Shown: positions 1 through 6,648, counted from the first letter of the stretch. The stretch is DNA of 9,035 nt from Gammaproteobacteria bacterium (GCA_003972845.1 QOAV01000062.1:1-9035); one strand, 5' to 3'. The notes: a model not told the origin generated them from the sequence alone. A program made the numbers and translations.

Positions 1-668
1 TGATCCAGCGTCACCCCGTAAGAGGCCAGTTTGGCGGGCGTTATATTGACGCGTATCTGTTCCTTGCGGCCACCGACAATAAACCCGGGGCCGGTTTCAT
101 CAATTTCCTCCACCCGCTGCAAAACGTCTCCGGCAAGCTTGTGCAAGGCGGCGTCATCAAGATCCTTCGACCACAGGGTCACCGCCATCACCGGCACGTC
201 ATCCACGCCCTTGGGCTTGACCAGCGGCTCCATGACGCCGGGGGGCATGATATCCAGATTGGAAGCCAGCTTGGAATATAACCGAACCAGAGCGGGCTCC
301 ATGTCTTCGCCGACCTCGAATTCCACGGTAACGATGGCCTGACCACGCATGGAGGCGGAGTAGACATGTTCCACGCCTTCGATCTCGCTCATCACCCGCT
401 CCAGCGGCTCCACCGCCATGGTCGCCACCTGATCCGAGGATGCGCCGGGAAACTGGACGAATATATCCACCATGGGTACTGAAATTTGCGGATCTTCCTG
501 ACGCGGAGTAACCAGCAGCCCCAGCATGCCCAGGGCAAACGAAGTCATCATCAGGATGGAAGTCAGCGGCGAGGTGATGAAAGCCTTGGCCAGCCGTCCC
601 GCCAATCCCGGATTGTGCTTTATTCCCTTGGTCTTTCCGTCGGTCGCTTTCTTTTTCTGGTCAGACAT
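1..668 (-). CDS. RND-family efflux transporter permease subunit, N-terminal part (gene runs off the left edge)
   Basis: The 222 visible codons are the N-terminus of an inner-membrane RND pump of the AcrB/CusA superfamily, which moves substrates out using the proton gradient together with an adaptor and an outer-membrane channel. A lysine-rich cytoplasmic segment (about residues 1-30) leads into a hydrophobic helix (about 34-53). The conserved family stretch TPRQEDPQISVPMVDIFVQF follows, then the porter-domain pattern in which a V-P-L-E-type segment precedes 'EIEGVEHVYSASMRG'. The start ATG at 666-668 is preceded by a G-rich Shine-Dalgarno (GAGGGGG) a few bases upstream. The gene begins 15 nt after the adaptor gene's stop, so the two are co-transcribed. 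The proton-relay residues of TM4 and the multidrug/metal specificity determinants lie outside the window, so the substrate cannot be assigned. The family call is firm; subfamily is unknown. Confidence 0.93.
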   Translation of the reverse strand, partial: MSDQKKKATDGKTKGIKHNPGLAGRLAKAFITSPLTSILMMTSFALGMLGLLVTPRQEDPQISVPMVDIFVQFPGASSDQVATMAVEPLERVMSEIEGVEHVYSASMRGQAIVTVEFEVGEDMEPALVRLYSKLASNLDIMPPGVMEPLVKPKGVDDVPVMAVTLWSKDLDDAALHKLAGDVLQRVEEIDETGPGFIVGGRKEQIRVNITPAKLASYGVTLD

Positions 669-683
669 ATTTCCCCCTCTAAC

Positions 684-2030
684 CTAGTAGGAACGACGAT
701 TGGAATACGAAACGTTTTCGGGCCTGCCCCTGTAATATGCGCCCCGCGCCCGATCGGCCGAGGATCGCTGGCCGCCGGGAGGCGAGCCCTGCAATATTTG
801 CACGCCCGACGTCAGCGTCGGCGTGGGATTGGCAATGACGCGCTCGCCCGGACGCAGTCCGGACAGCACCTTGACCAGACCGCCGCGGTTCTTGCCCACC
901 CGCACCATACGCATCTCCGTGCGGTTTTCTCTGTTCACCACAAAGATGGCGCTCTGACTGCCGCGCCAGACGACCGCCCGCGCGGGAATAACCGGTAAAG
1001 CGCGTCCGCCCTTGCCTGCTTCCGGAATGGAAACAGTCACATACATGCCCGGAGCCGCCGGAGCGTTGGACGGGATGGAAATCTTCACCGTCACGGTATG
1101 GCTGACAGGATCGGCTGACGGGTAAATGCGCTCGACCTCGCCCTGAATCACCGTGCCATTGGTACCCAGAGTCACTGGCAGCTTCATGCCTTTCTTGATG
1201 CTTTTGATCATGCCCGACGGCAGATTGACCCTGACCTGCAACTTGCTCACATCGCCGACCTTGACCAGCGGCTGGCCCGGCATGACCGAATCGCCCAGCT
1301 CGATGTACTTTTCCAGAATCACGACGTTGCCTGGCGACAAGGTCTGTTTGTCCCGCAGCATGGTTTCAATTTCATCCAGAGCCGCCTGCGCCTGCACAAC
1401 CGCCGCATCAGCCTGCTCTGCCGCGCTTCTGGCCGCCTGAATCTGTGCATAACGATCCATATCGGGGTCTCCCACTCCCATCATGTCGCCAGCATTCTTG
1501 GTAAACATGTGGTCGAACATGGACGGCAAACCCATGCCGCCGCGAGTCTGCACGCCGTCATTGTATATGGTGTCCGTATATTGAATGCGCGCAGCCCTGA
1601 CCGCGGACAGGGCTCGATCTAGCTGGGCCAGCGCGGATTTGCGTTTGGCCAGCAATCCCTCGTCATCCAGCGCCACGATCACCTGATCAGGCTCCAGCTT
1701 GGTACCTTCCTCACCGGCAATGAACACGACCCGCCCCGGCATTTGTGCCTTCAGGCTGGTCTCATTCCTCGACACCACTGTGCCACCGAGTGGTACGCTG
1801 CCCGGCTTGTCATCCAGCCGCACCTGTATAATCTGAAAGTTGCGCGCTTCCCGTGGAGACATTTCGGCGTGAGCCACTTTGTGCTCCGCAGCATTTTCCG
1901 CCTTTTCCCCGCCTTCCTTGTCATGCCCTCCGCAGGCTGACAAGGCAAGCACGGTGAGAATACTGAGGCCAAACTTGAGAAGAGAGTTCCCTCGCGGGAC
2001 TGAAACAGATTTTCTTGGAATAGAAGACAT
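684..2030 (-). CDS. RND efflux periplasmic adaptor subunit (membrane fusion protein), lipoprotein
   Basis: This is the periplasmic adaptor (MFP) that links the RND pump encoded 15 nt downstream to an outer-membrane channel. I prefer the ATG at 2028-2030 (448 aa): GGTGA lies 7 nt upstream of it, whereas the in-frame ATG at 2046-2048 (454 aa) has no visible ribosome site. The N-terminus is a lipoprotein signal with lipobox L30-S-A-C33, so the protein should be lipid-anchored. A His/Glu-rich linker (36-57) follows, then the first lipoyl half around 'MPGRVVFIAGEEG', an alpha-hairpin (about 125-225), the second lipoyl half, and beta-barrel and membrane-proximal segments ('VIPARAVVWRG', 'VKVLSGLRPGERVI'). 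Two features are odd. The ascending hairpin arm is interrupted at about 157-193 by a Gly/Met-rich insertion, and the last 30 residues form an Arg/Ser/Tyr-rich tail. No outer-membrane factor gene is in the window. Confidence 0.93.
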   Translation of the reverse strand: MSSIPRKSVSVPRGNSLLKFGLSILTVLALSACGGHDKEGGEKAENAAEHKVAHAEMSPREARNFQIIQVRLDDKPGSVPLGGTVVSRNETSLKAQMPGRVVFIAGEEGTKLEPDQVIVALDDEGLLAKRKSALAQLDRALSAVRAARIQYTDTIYNDGVQTRGGMGLPSMFDHMFTKNAGDMMGVGDPDMDRYAQIQAARSAAEQADAAVVQAQAALDEIETMLRDKQTLSPGNVVILEKYIELGDSVMPGQPLVKVGDVSKLQVRVNLPSGMIKSIKKGMKLPVTLGTNGTVIQGEVERIYPSADPVSHTVTVKISIPSNAPAAPGMYVTVSIPEAGKGGRALPVIPARAVVWRGSQSAIFVVNRENRTEMRMVRVGKNRGGLVKVLSGLRPGERVIANPTPTLTSGVQILQGSPPGGQRSSADRARGAYYRGRPENVSYSNRRSY

Positions 2031-2083
2031 CGTACGTTCACCAACCATGTTATATCAACGGGATTTTATGTTCAGTATAATCT

Positions 2084-2111
2084 AATATACAAATATTATA
2101 AAGTTTGTCAA
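2084..2111 (-). promoter_or_regulatory. Predicted sigma-70 promoter of the adaptor-RND operon
   Basis: On the minus strand there is a consensus -35 TTGACA (2106-2111), a 16-bp spacer and a -10 TATATT (2084-2089). Transcription would start near 2077, about 45-50 nt before the adaptor start codon. A second -10-like TATACT at 2074-2079 is also present, but its distance from this -35 is too long. The -35 box lies inside the left arm of an 8-bp inverted repeat, which suggests that a bound regulator would affect polymerase directly. Confidence 0.55.
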
Positions 2112-2138
2112 GGACACTGATTTTCATCAATCCTTGAC
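2107..2138. promoter_or_regulatory. Inverted repeat overlapping the -35 box, candidate operator
   Basis: Perfect 8-bp arms GTCAAGGA (2107-2114) and TCCTTGAC (2131-2138) are separated by 16 bp. The left arm covers most of the -35 hexamer. Both the symmetry and the position are what a repressor or activator site would show; the cognate regulator is not in the window. It could also form a hairpin if transcribed, but it lies upstream of the predicted start. Confidence 0.45.
2117..2130 (-). promoter_or_regulatory. FNR/ANR/DNR-like box (TTGAT-N4-ATCAG)
   Basis: The minus strand reads TTGATGAAAATCAG, one mismatch from the FNR/ANR family consensus TTGAT-N4-ATCAA. It sits in the spacer of the 8-bp inverted repeat, one base off its centre, about 46 bp upstream of the predicted transcription start. 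A class II activator site is normally centred at -41.5, so the fit to activation is approximate. Control by oxygen or nitric oxide is an inference from this motif only. Confidence 0.35.
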
Positions 2139-2190
2139 GATATAACTGCATGAGAGAGGTGCGACAGGTGTAATTTGGTCAAATCCATAC

Positions 2191-2299
2191 CACCCAAAAG
2201 TTAGAGATACAACGCCTCGCCCTGTTTCTTCACCGTAAATTCAGCCAATTACCAACCGAAGTTAATGTAATGACTTTCAGCGTGCCTATCTTTTGGGCG
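2191..2299. repeat. Widely spaced imperfect inverted repeat
   Basis: CACCCAAAAGTTA at 2191-2203 matches the reverse complement of 2287-2299 (CGCCCAAAAGATA) at 11 of 13 positions, including an uninterrupted CCCAAAAG. The arms enclose about 83 bp. They could be ends of a small non-autonomous element or a chance match; I see no flanking target duplication. Confidence 0.25.
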
Positions 2300-2351
2300 T
2301 TAACTATATCAACTTATCAGATAAATGCTACAAACCGCCCTGAATAAAGCC

Positions 2352-2486
2352 TTAAAAGTCTGGGATCCCTTCCCATTTGGCATCGCGCAAAGCATCACAA
2401 CAGAATTGCAGGTTTTCATACTGCGCCGGTTGATACCATAACACAGCGCAAACAGGCTGCCGTAATACTTCATTTTCCCGCGGATG
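2352..2486 (-). other. Reading frame continuing in frame after the ABC ATPase stop (possible remnant or small ORF)
   Basis: Directly after the TAG stop of the ATPase (2487-2489) the same frame stays open for 44 codons to a TAA at 2352-2354. Its translation looks protein-like, with segments such as AVLWYQPAQYENLQF and ALRDAKWEGIPDF rich in Trp, Tyr and acidic residues. There is no ATG; the only plausible internal start is GTG at 2442-2444, giving 30 residues, and I see no strong ribosome site before it. It could be a C-terminal extension separated from the ATPase by an amber codon, the remains of a displaced gene, or chance. I do not recognise a family. Confidence 0.25.
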
Positions 2487-3146
2487 CTAGTCGCTGATCC
2501 GCCCGCCTTGCATGGCCACGATGCGACTGGCGATATCCCGCGCCTCTTCCTGATTGTGGGTGACGTGAACAAGGGTAAAACCCAGTTGCTCCTGCAACCG
2601 CACGATTTCTGTGCGCAGTCGCTGGTTCAATTCTTCATCCAGACTGGACAGGGGTTCATCCATGAGCAGCACCCGCGGCTGCAGGGCCAACGCTCTTGCC
2701 AGCGCTACCCGCTGTTGCTGTCCGCCCGAGAGTTCGCCGGGTTTGCGGCGGGCGTATTCCTGCAGTCCAGTCAGCGCCAGCACCTCGGCTATGCGCCGCC
2801 GCCTTTCGGCTTTCGGGACGCCAGTCGCCTTCAGACCAAATTCAATATTTCCCATGACGCTGAAATGCGGCCACAGGGCCAGATCCTGGAATACCATGCC
2901 GATATGTCGCCGCTCTGGCGACAGCAGGATGCGCCCGTCCCGGGACGCCAGTGTACCTTCGAGACAAATGCTGCCGCTGTCGGGGGGGACAAAACCGGCG
3001 ATCAGTCGCAACACGGTGGTCTTGCCACAACCCGATGGACCGAGGATCACCAGTCGTTCGCCCTGTTCGATCACCAGCGAGAGACCGTCAAGAACCTTCT
3101 CACCGCCAAAGGATTTGGACACGGTCGCCAGTTCCACTGCATTCAT
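2487..3146 (-). CDS. ABC transporter ATP-binding protein (FbpC/ThiQ/PotA-like importer ATPase)
   Basis: This is the 219-aa ATPase that powers the importer encoded just upstream. All nucleotide-binding motifs are visible: Walker A GPSGCGKTT (36-44), Q-loop Gln87 in 'MVFQD', signature LSGGQQQR (139-146), Walker B VLLMDEP (159-165), D-loop Asp170 and switch His197. The start is the ATG at 3144-3146, which overlaps the permease stop as ATGA and implies translational coupling. An upstream in-frame extension to 3584 is only the permease gene read in another frame. The protein ends at 'MQGGRISD', just after the H-loop region, so it lacks the C-terminal TOBE domain of FbpC/PotA-type ATPases (about 350 aa) and is closer in size to ThiQ. 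Substrate specificity cannot be read from the ATPase. Confidence 0.95.
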   Translation of the reverse strand: MNAVELATVSKSFGGEKVLDGLSLVIEQGERLVILGPSGCGKTTVLRLIAGFVPPDSGSICLEGTLASRDGRILLSPERRHIGMVFQDLALWPHFSVMGNIEFGLKATGVPKAERRRRIAEVLALTGLQEYARRKPGELSGGQQQRVALARALALQPRVLLMDEPLSSLDEELNQRLRTEIVRLQEQLGFTLVHVTHNQEEARDIASRIVAMQGGRISD

Positions 3147-4696
3147 CGGCCGACACCCGGGTTTTTCCGAATCAGCAGCGACCACAGCAGCCCGGCGGGC
3201 AACAAGGTGGCGACAATCATGATGACGCACAAAGCGGCAATCAGTTGCGGAGTACCGTTGGCCATCAGGGTAAAAATACGCACCGGCAGGGTTTCGTGCC
3301 CCGGCGGATAGACCAGCATGGTAATGCCGGTATCTCGCAAGGTAAAAATATAAGCCACCAGCCAGCCAGCCAGCAGACCACGCCAGGCCAATGGCGCAAC
3401 AATGAAAAGCATGCGCCGAAACCAGCCGGCGCCGGCAATCTCGGCGGCCTGCTCCATGCTCGGCGATATTTGCGCCAGCTGCGAAACGGTGATACGGGAA
3501 GTCAGCGCGGTGTATTTGGCCAGATAGCCGAACAGTATAATCAGCGGCGTCGCATATACCAGATTGGTCCACGGCGTATTCCACAGGCTGATGAGACCAA
3601 TACCGATCACCGTGCCGGGCAGAGCAAACAGAAAGAAAGTCAGGCTGTCCACTGCGCGCCCATAACGGTTTGGTTGTGTATACACCAGATAACCAATGAG
3701 AAACCCCAGCACGACCAGCAGGCTGGCGCCAAAAGCCGAGTAGGCCAGACTGCGTAACAGGCTGGCCCCTGCCCTGCTGAACGCTTCAGCGTAAGCGCCT
3801 GTGGACTGGAACAACAACACGACTATGGGTATAACGGCAAAAACCAGTGCGCCGCAGACGACCACAACAAACAGCCATAACCGATGACTGCCCAGCTCGA
3901 TGAGCGGCGCCCGACCGGCTCCCGCGACAGGGCGGACTCGCCAGGTCTTGTCACGCAGCCAGCTGGCTTCCAGCCAGAGCAGGATCAAGGTTACCGCCGC
4001 CAGCGGCAGCGCCGCAGCTGTGGCTGCCCGGAAATTATAGAACGCGGCAAACTGGGTGAAACTCTCTACCGGATACACAGCAAAACGCAGAAAATTCGGC
4101 ACTCCGAATTCACCGAAACTGAGCACAAAAACCAGCAAGGCGGCAAGCCCGATACCGGGCAGGATCAGTGGCAGGGTGATGCCCCGCAGAACGCCGCGCC
4201 AGTTGCTGACCAGCCGGCCTGCCTGTTCCAGCTCGGGATTGATGGTGCGCAGAAAAACCATGGTCAACAGCATGGGGACTGGCAGGAAAACAGAAAACAG
4301 CACCAACACGCAACCCGGCAGGCCAAACAGCCAGCGCCCCGCCGTCTCCCAATGACCCAGCAGACCGGACCAGGACACCGCTATAATATAAGCCGGAATC
4401 AACAGCGGAATGACAAACAACAGAGTCAGCAACCGTCGATATGGCAGGTCGGTTTTGCCCAGCAGGATGCCCAACGGAACACCCGCCGCCACCGTAAGCA
4501 GAGTAACCAGCGATGACAACGCCAGACTGTTGCGCATCAGCAGCCACTGATGGCTCGAGCTCATCAGACCACGATAGGATTCCAGGCCGAAATGCCCGTC
4601 AATATAGATGCTTCTGAACAGCATGGACAACACCGGCAGTGCGCCGGTAATGACGAAAAACAGTACCGCCAGAGCAAGGGTGAGCCGCTTTGCCAT
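3143..4696 (-). CDS. ABC importer permease, fused two-domain type (FbpB/ThiP family)
   Basis: This 517-aa inner-membrane permease contains two six-helix BPD_transp_1-type domains in one chain, the usual arrangement for ferric iron, thiamine and some phosphonate importers. About twelve hydrophobic segments are visible. Each half has an EAA-type coupling loop that contacts the ATPase: 'LEQAGRLVSNWRGVLRGITL' in the first half and 'MEQAAEIAGAGWFRRMLFI' in the second. Length matches the fused family. The start ATG (4694-4696) lies 16 nt after the binding-protein stop and has only a weak ribosome site, so coupling to the upstream gene is likely. The stop overlaps the ATPase start by 4 nt. No truncation or frameshift is apparent. 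Confidence 0.94.
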   Translation of the reverse strand: MAKRLTLALAVLFFVITGALPVLSMLFRSIYIDGHFGLESYRGLMSSSHQWLLMRNSLALSSLVTLLTVAAGVPLGILLGKTDLPYRRLLTLLFVIPLLIPAYIIAVSWSGLLGHWETAGRWLFGLPGCVLVLFSVFLPVPMLLTMVFLRTINPELEQAGRLVSNWRGVLRGITLPLILPGIGLAALLVFVLSFGEFGVPNFLRFAVYPVESFTQFAAFYNFRAATAAALPLAAVTLILLWLEASWLRDKTWRVRPVAGAGRAPLIELGSHRLWLFVVVVCGALVFAVIPIVVLLFQSTGAYAEAFSRAGASLLRSLAYSAFGASLLVVLGFLIGYLVYTQPNRYGRAVDSLTFFLFALPGTVIGIGLISLWNTPWTNLVYATPLIILFGYLAKYTALTSRITVSQLAQISPSMEQAAEIAGAGWFRRMLFIVAPLAWRGLLAGWLVAYIFTLRDTGITMLVYPPGHETLPVRIFTLMANGTPQLIAALCVIMIVATLLPAGLLWSLLIRKNPGVGR

Positions 4697-4712
4697 GACC
4701 GGCGACGGTCGC

Positions 4713-5735
4713 CTACAGCCCCGCCCACTCTCTCAGATAAGGCTGAACCTGCAACATTTTTCTGGCAATCTCCGCATAATCCACCGGCATAGTCTTGATG
4801 CTTTGAATAGGTTTCAGCTCCGGCGGCATTTCCACGCCGGGGTGCAAAGGTATCTGCGCACAATCAGCAAACGCCAGCTTGCGTTCGGTTTCGCGGGATA
4901 ACAAATAATCGATAAGTTGCTTTGCCAGGTTTGGATGCGGCGCGCCCTTGATCAGCACCACGGCATTGGGAACGATGAAAGTACCCATCTGGCCTTCGCC
5001 CTGATCCGGATACACCATGTCCACCGGTTTGCCCTGACGCATGCGATTGACCGCGTCGTCACTGTCCACCAGGCTGAAATCATACCGTCCCGCAGCAACG
5101 AAATCGGCGCTTTCACCATTGCTGGTAGAAACAGCCACGCGGTTTTTTTTCAGCGCCTCCATGAATGCCTGCGCTTTCTGGTCGCCCCACAGGGTAAACA
5201 GCGCAGCTATCTCCGATGTGGTGGTACCGAACAACGGATTGGCGATGACCGAGCGGCCTTTCCAGCGAGGGTCGGCATAGGCCAGGATGGACGCCGGTTG
5301 TTCCTTCACCCCGCGATTCACCAGCAACACCCGGGCGCGGGCGGAAAACCCGGTCCAGTAGCCTTGCGCATCCCGAAACGCCGGAGGAATGTTCTGCGCA
5401 TTGGGCGACTGATAAGGGCTGGCAATACCCTGTTGTTTGAGTACCTCGGCGCGAATCGGTTCGTTGGCCCAGTAGACATCGGCCTGTGGATTGGCCTTCT
5501 CGGCAATGAGACGGTTCATGGCGCCGGTGCTTTTGGCTTCCTCGGTATCGTAAACCGCCTTCACCCGGATGCCGGTGTCACGCTCGAAATCGCGCAGCAC
5601 CGGTTCGGAAAACACCTGATCCTCGGACACATAAACGGTGACAGTCTGCACCGATGACTGCTGTTCACAGCCGATCATCATCAACCCCGGGACGCCGAGC
5701 AACAACATCCAGCTGCGAAATATATCTCTGTTCAT
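4713..5735 (-). CDS. ABC importer solute-binding lipoprotein (Fe3+/AfuA-FbpA superfamily, COG1840-like)
   Basis: This periplasmic binding protein delivers substrate to the permease 16 nt downstream. I choose the ATG at 5733-5735 (340 aa): GGAG at 5742-5745 is 6 nt from it but directly abuts the alternative ATG at 5739-5741. A hydrophobic signal ends in 'MMIGC' with Cys23 as likely lipidation site. The mature chain begins with the family-typical 'VTVYVSEDQVFSEPVLRDFERDTGIRV', then 'ADVYWANEP' and a C-terminal half with 'VDSDDAVNRMRQGKPVDMVYPDQ' and 'GTFIVPNAVVLIKGAPHPNLAKQLIDYLL'. This fits the ferric-type superfamily, but the adjacent Tyr-Tyr ligand pair of classical FbpA is not evident in that half. 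Iron is therefore the default guess rather than a result; other substrates of the superfamily remain possible. An A8 run lies inside the gene (5143-5150). Confidence 0.92.
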   Translation of the reverse strand: MNRDIFRSWMLLLGVPGLMMIGCEQQSSVQTVTVYVSEDQVFSEPVLRDFERDTGIRVKAVYDTEEAKSTGAMNRLIAEKANPQADVYWANEPIRAEVLKQQGIASPYQSPNAQNIPPAFRDAQGYWTGFSARARVLLVNRGVKEQPASILAYADPRWKGRSVIANPLFGTTTSEIAALFTLWGDQKAQAFMEALKKNRVAVSTSNGESADFVAAGRYDFSLVDSDDAVNRMRQGKPVDMVYPDQGEGQMGTFIVPNAVVLIKGAPHPNLAKQLIDYLLSRETERKLAFADCAQIPLHPGVEMPPELKPIQSIKTMPVDYAEIARKMLQVQPYLREWAGL

Positions 5736-5741
5736 GCGCAT

Positions 5742-5745
5742 CTCC
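5742..5745 (-). promoter_or_regulatory. Shine-Dalgarno deciding the binding-protein start
   Basis: GGAG on the minus strand touches the first of two in-frame ATGs (5739-5741) and lies 6 nt from the second (5733-5735). Normal spacing favours the second. Confidence 0.6.
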
Positions 5746-5755
5746 GTAGGCCGAG

Positions 5756-6490
5756 CTATTGGGCTATTACCGAAAAATCATCGAACAGGGTCACGGCATC
5801 AGCTTTGGTCCACAGGCCTGCGCCGCCGGCAGATGGAAAAGTGCCGTCGCTTGTTTCCAGCAACTTCCTGCCGTCGATGTAGCCAGCCATGTGGCTGCCT
5901 TTTTGCGTAATCCCGAGAGTATGCCAGCCGGCGGGCAGCCTGATGGTCGCGCTTGCCAGCATCTTGCGGTGGCCGTTCAGTACGCGGTACAGGCGGAAAT
6001 TGTCCTCCAGCGGGTTGAAGCGGGCGACATAGTAATTATCCCTGTCCAATACCCGCCACATCACGCCGCCGCCCTGGTCTTCCCTGCCCTTCACCGCCCG
6101 AAAGCCGGTTTTGACGGTTCCGTCCAGAAATGAAACCTTGTCCGTCCAACATAAGTTGAACGTGCCGCCGAAAAAGCTGAACATGCCGCCCGATCCGCGA
6201 CCGGGTCGGGCCATGGCCAGAGCATGATCCGGCGACGGCGCGGACGAGTCTTTGACCACTTCCCAGACCGGCAGCGAGCCTTTCTGGTTGGTGGCCTCAA
6301 CCCGCCAGCCCGCAGGGACTTGCCCGGCGGGGACATCCTCGAAATGCCAGCTCATGCCAGCTGCCGATGACTCCGGCGCTGTATTAACAGCAGGTGGCAA
6401 GTCAGCCCCGGCAATGGCCGGCATCGAAATGCCGCCGAATATCGCTATCAGGGCAATCAGTGATTCTACTCGATTTCCTTTTCGTGACAT
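5756..6490 (-). CDS. Secreted protein with a concanavalin A-like jelly-roll-type domain, function unknown
   Basis: This 244-aa protein starts at the ATG at 6488-6490, where AAGGAG lies about 8 nt upstream; the longer frame to 6667 lacks such a site. A signal peptide is clear: basic start, hydrophobic core to about residue 27, probable cleavage after 'PAIA'. The rest, from 'WHFEDVPAGQVPAGWRVE' on, looks like the jelly-roll domain shared by LamG-like and DUF1080/'family 16'-type secreted proteins. Recognisable pieces are 'GVMWRVLDRDNYYVARFNPLEDNFRLY', 'GWHTLGITQKGSHMAGYIDGR' and a C-terminal 'GGAGLWTKADAVTLFDDFSV'. No glycosidase active-site motif is obvious, so binding is as likely as catalysis. 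Its stop is 20 nt before the binding-protein gene, making it the first gene of the ABC operon; what it contributes to import is unknown. Fold assignment is by eye. Confidence 0.8.
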   Translation of the reverse strand: MSRKGNRVESLIALIAIFGGISMPAIAGADLPPAVNTAPESSAAGMSWHFEDVPAGQVPAGWRVEATNQKGSLPVWEVVKDSSAPSPDHALAMARPGRGSGGMFSFFGGTFNLCWTDKVSFLDGTVKTGFRAVKGREDQGGGVMWRVLDRDNYYVARFNPLEDNFRLYRVLNGHRKMLASATIRLPAGWHTLGITQKGSHMAGYIDGRKLLETSDGTFPSAGGAGLWTKADAVTLFDDFSVIAQ

Positions 6491-6575
6491 GCATGCCTCT
6501 CCTTTCAATTTCCCTCTACCCCGATTCAGCAACCGGGCCGAACAACTGCCTGCAGCCCCGAACGCCTGCCGTAAT

Positions 6576-6601
6576 GGTAAACCTTCTAAAGGAGGTGAAC
6601 C
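6576..6601 (-). repeat. Short direct repeat GGTTYACC upstream of the secreted-protein/ABC operon
   Basis: On the minus strand GGTTCACC (6594-6601) and GGTTTACC (6576-6583) lie 18 bp apart start to start. The intervening ACCTCC-TTTA-GAAGGT can also form a 6-bp hairpin with one G-T pair. The position, 86-111 bp before the start codon, would suit a regulator site, but no good -35/-10 pair is adjacent. Confidence 0.25.
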
Positions 6602-6648
6602 AGACAGATTGGGGAAAATACGCCACCGCAGGGATTGAGGCAGAAAGC

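Larger units (their letters stand above)
2031..2486. other. Intergenic region between the ABC ATPase gene and the adaptor gene
   Basis: About 450 bp without a convincing gene, visibly more AT-rich than the flanks. Its left third (2074-2138) is the promoter/operator of the adaptor-RND operon. The middle (2140-2340) holds a widely spaced inverted repeat and no recognisable RNA or terminator. The right third (2352-2486) holds a minus-strand reading frame continuing in frame past the ATPase stop. I see no strong hairpin with a U-tract that would terminate the ABC operon. Confidence 0.6.

Noticed and set aside
2094..2100. TATAAT-like sequence at 2094-2100 on the minus strand as the -10 of the RND promoter
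   Set aside because: It is only a few bases downstream of the TTGACA box, and I find no other -35 at a suitable distance.
2309..2572. 87-aa minus-strand frame overlapping the ATPase 3' end
   Set aside because: It overlaps the conserved end of the ATPase out of frame and has no recognisable domain; the alternative frame in register with the ATPase looks more protein-like.
2484..3311. Long plus-strand open frame opposite the ABC ATPase, and similar plus-strand frames at 3884-4516, 4917-5657 and 7029-7580
   Set aside because: They lie antisense to genes with clear family motifs and have compositions (Gln/Arg/His-rich or Pro/Ser-rich) typical of mirrored GC-rich coding DNA; no domain is recognisable.
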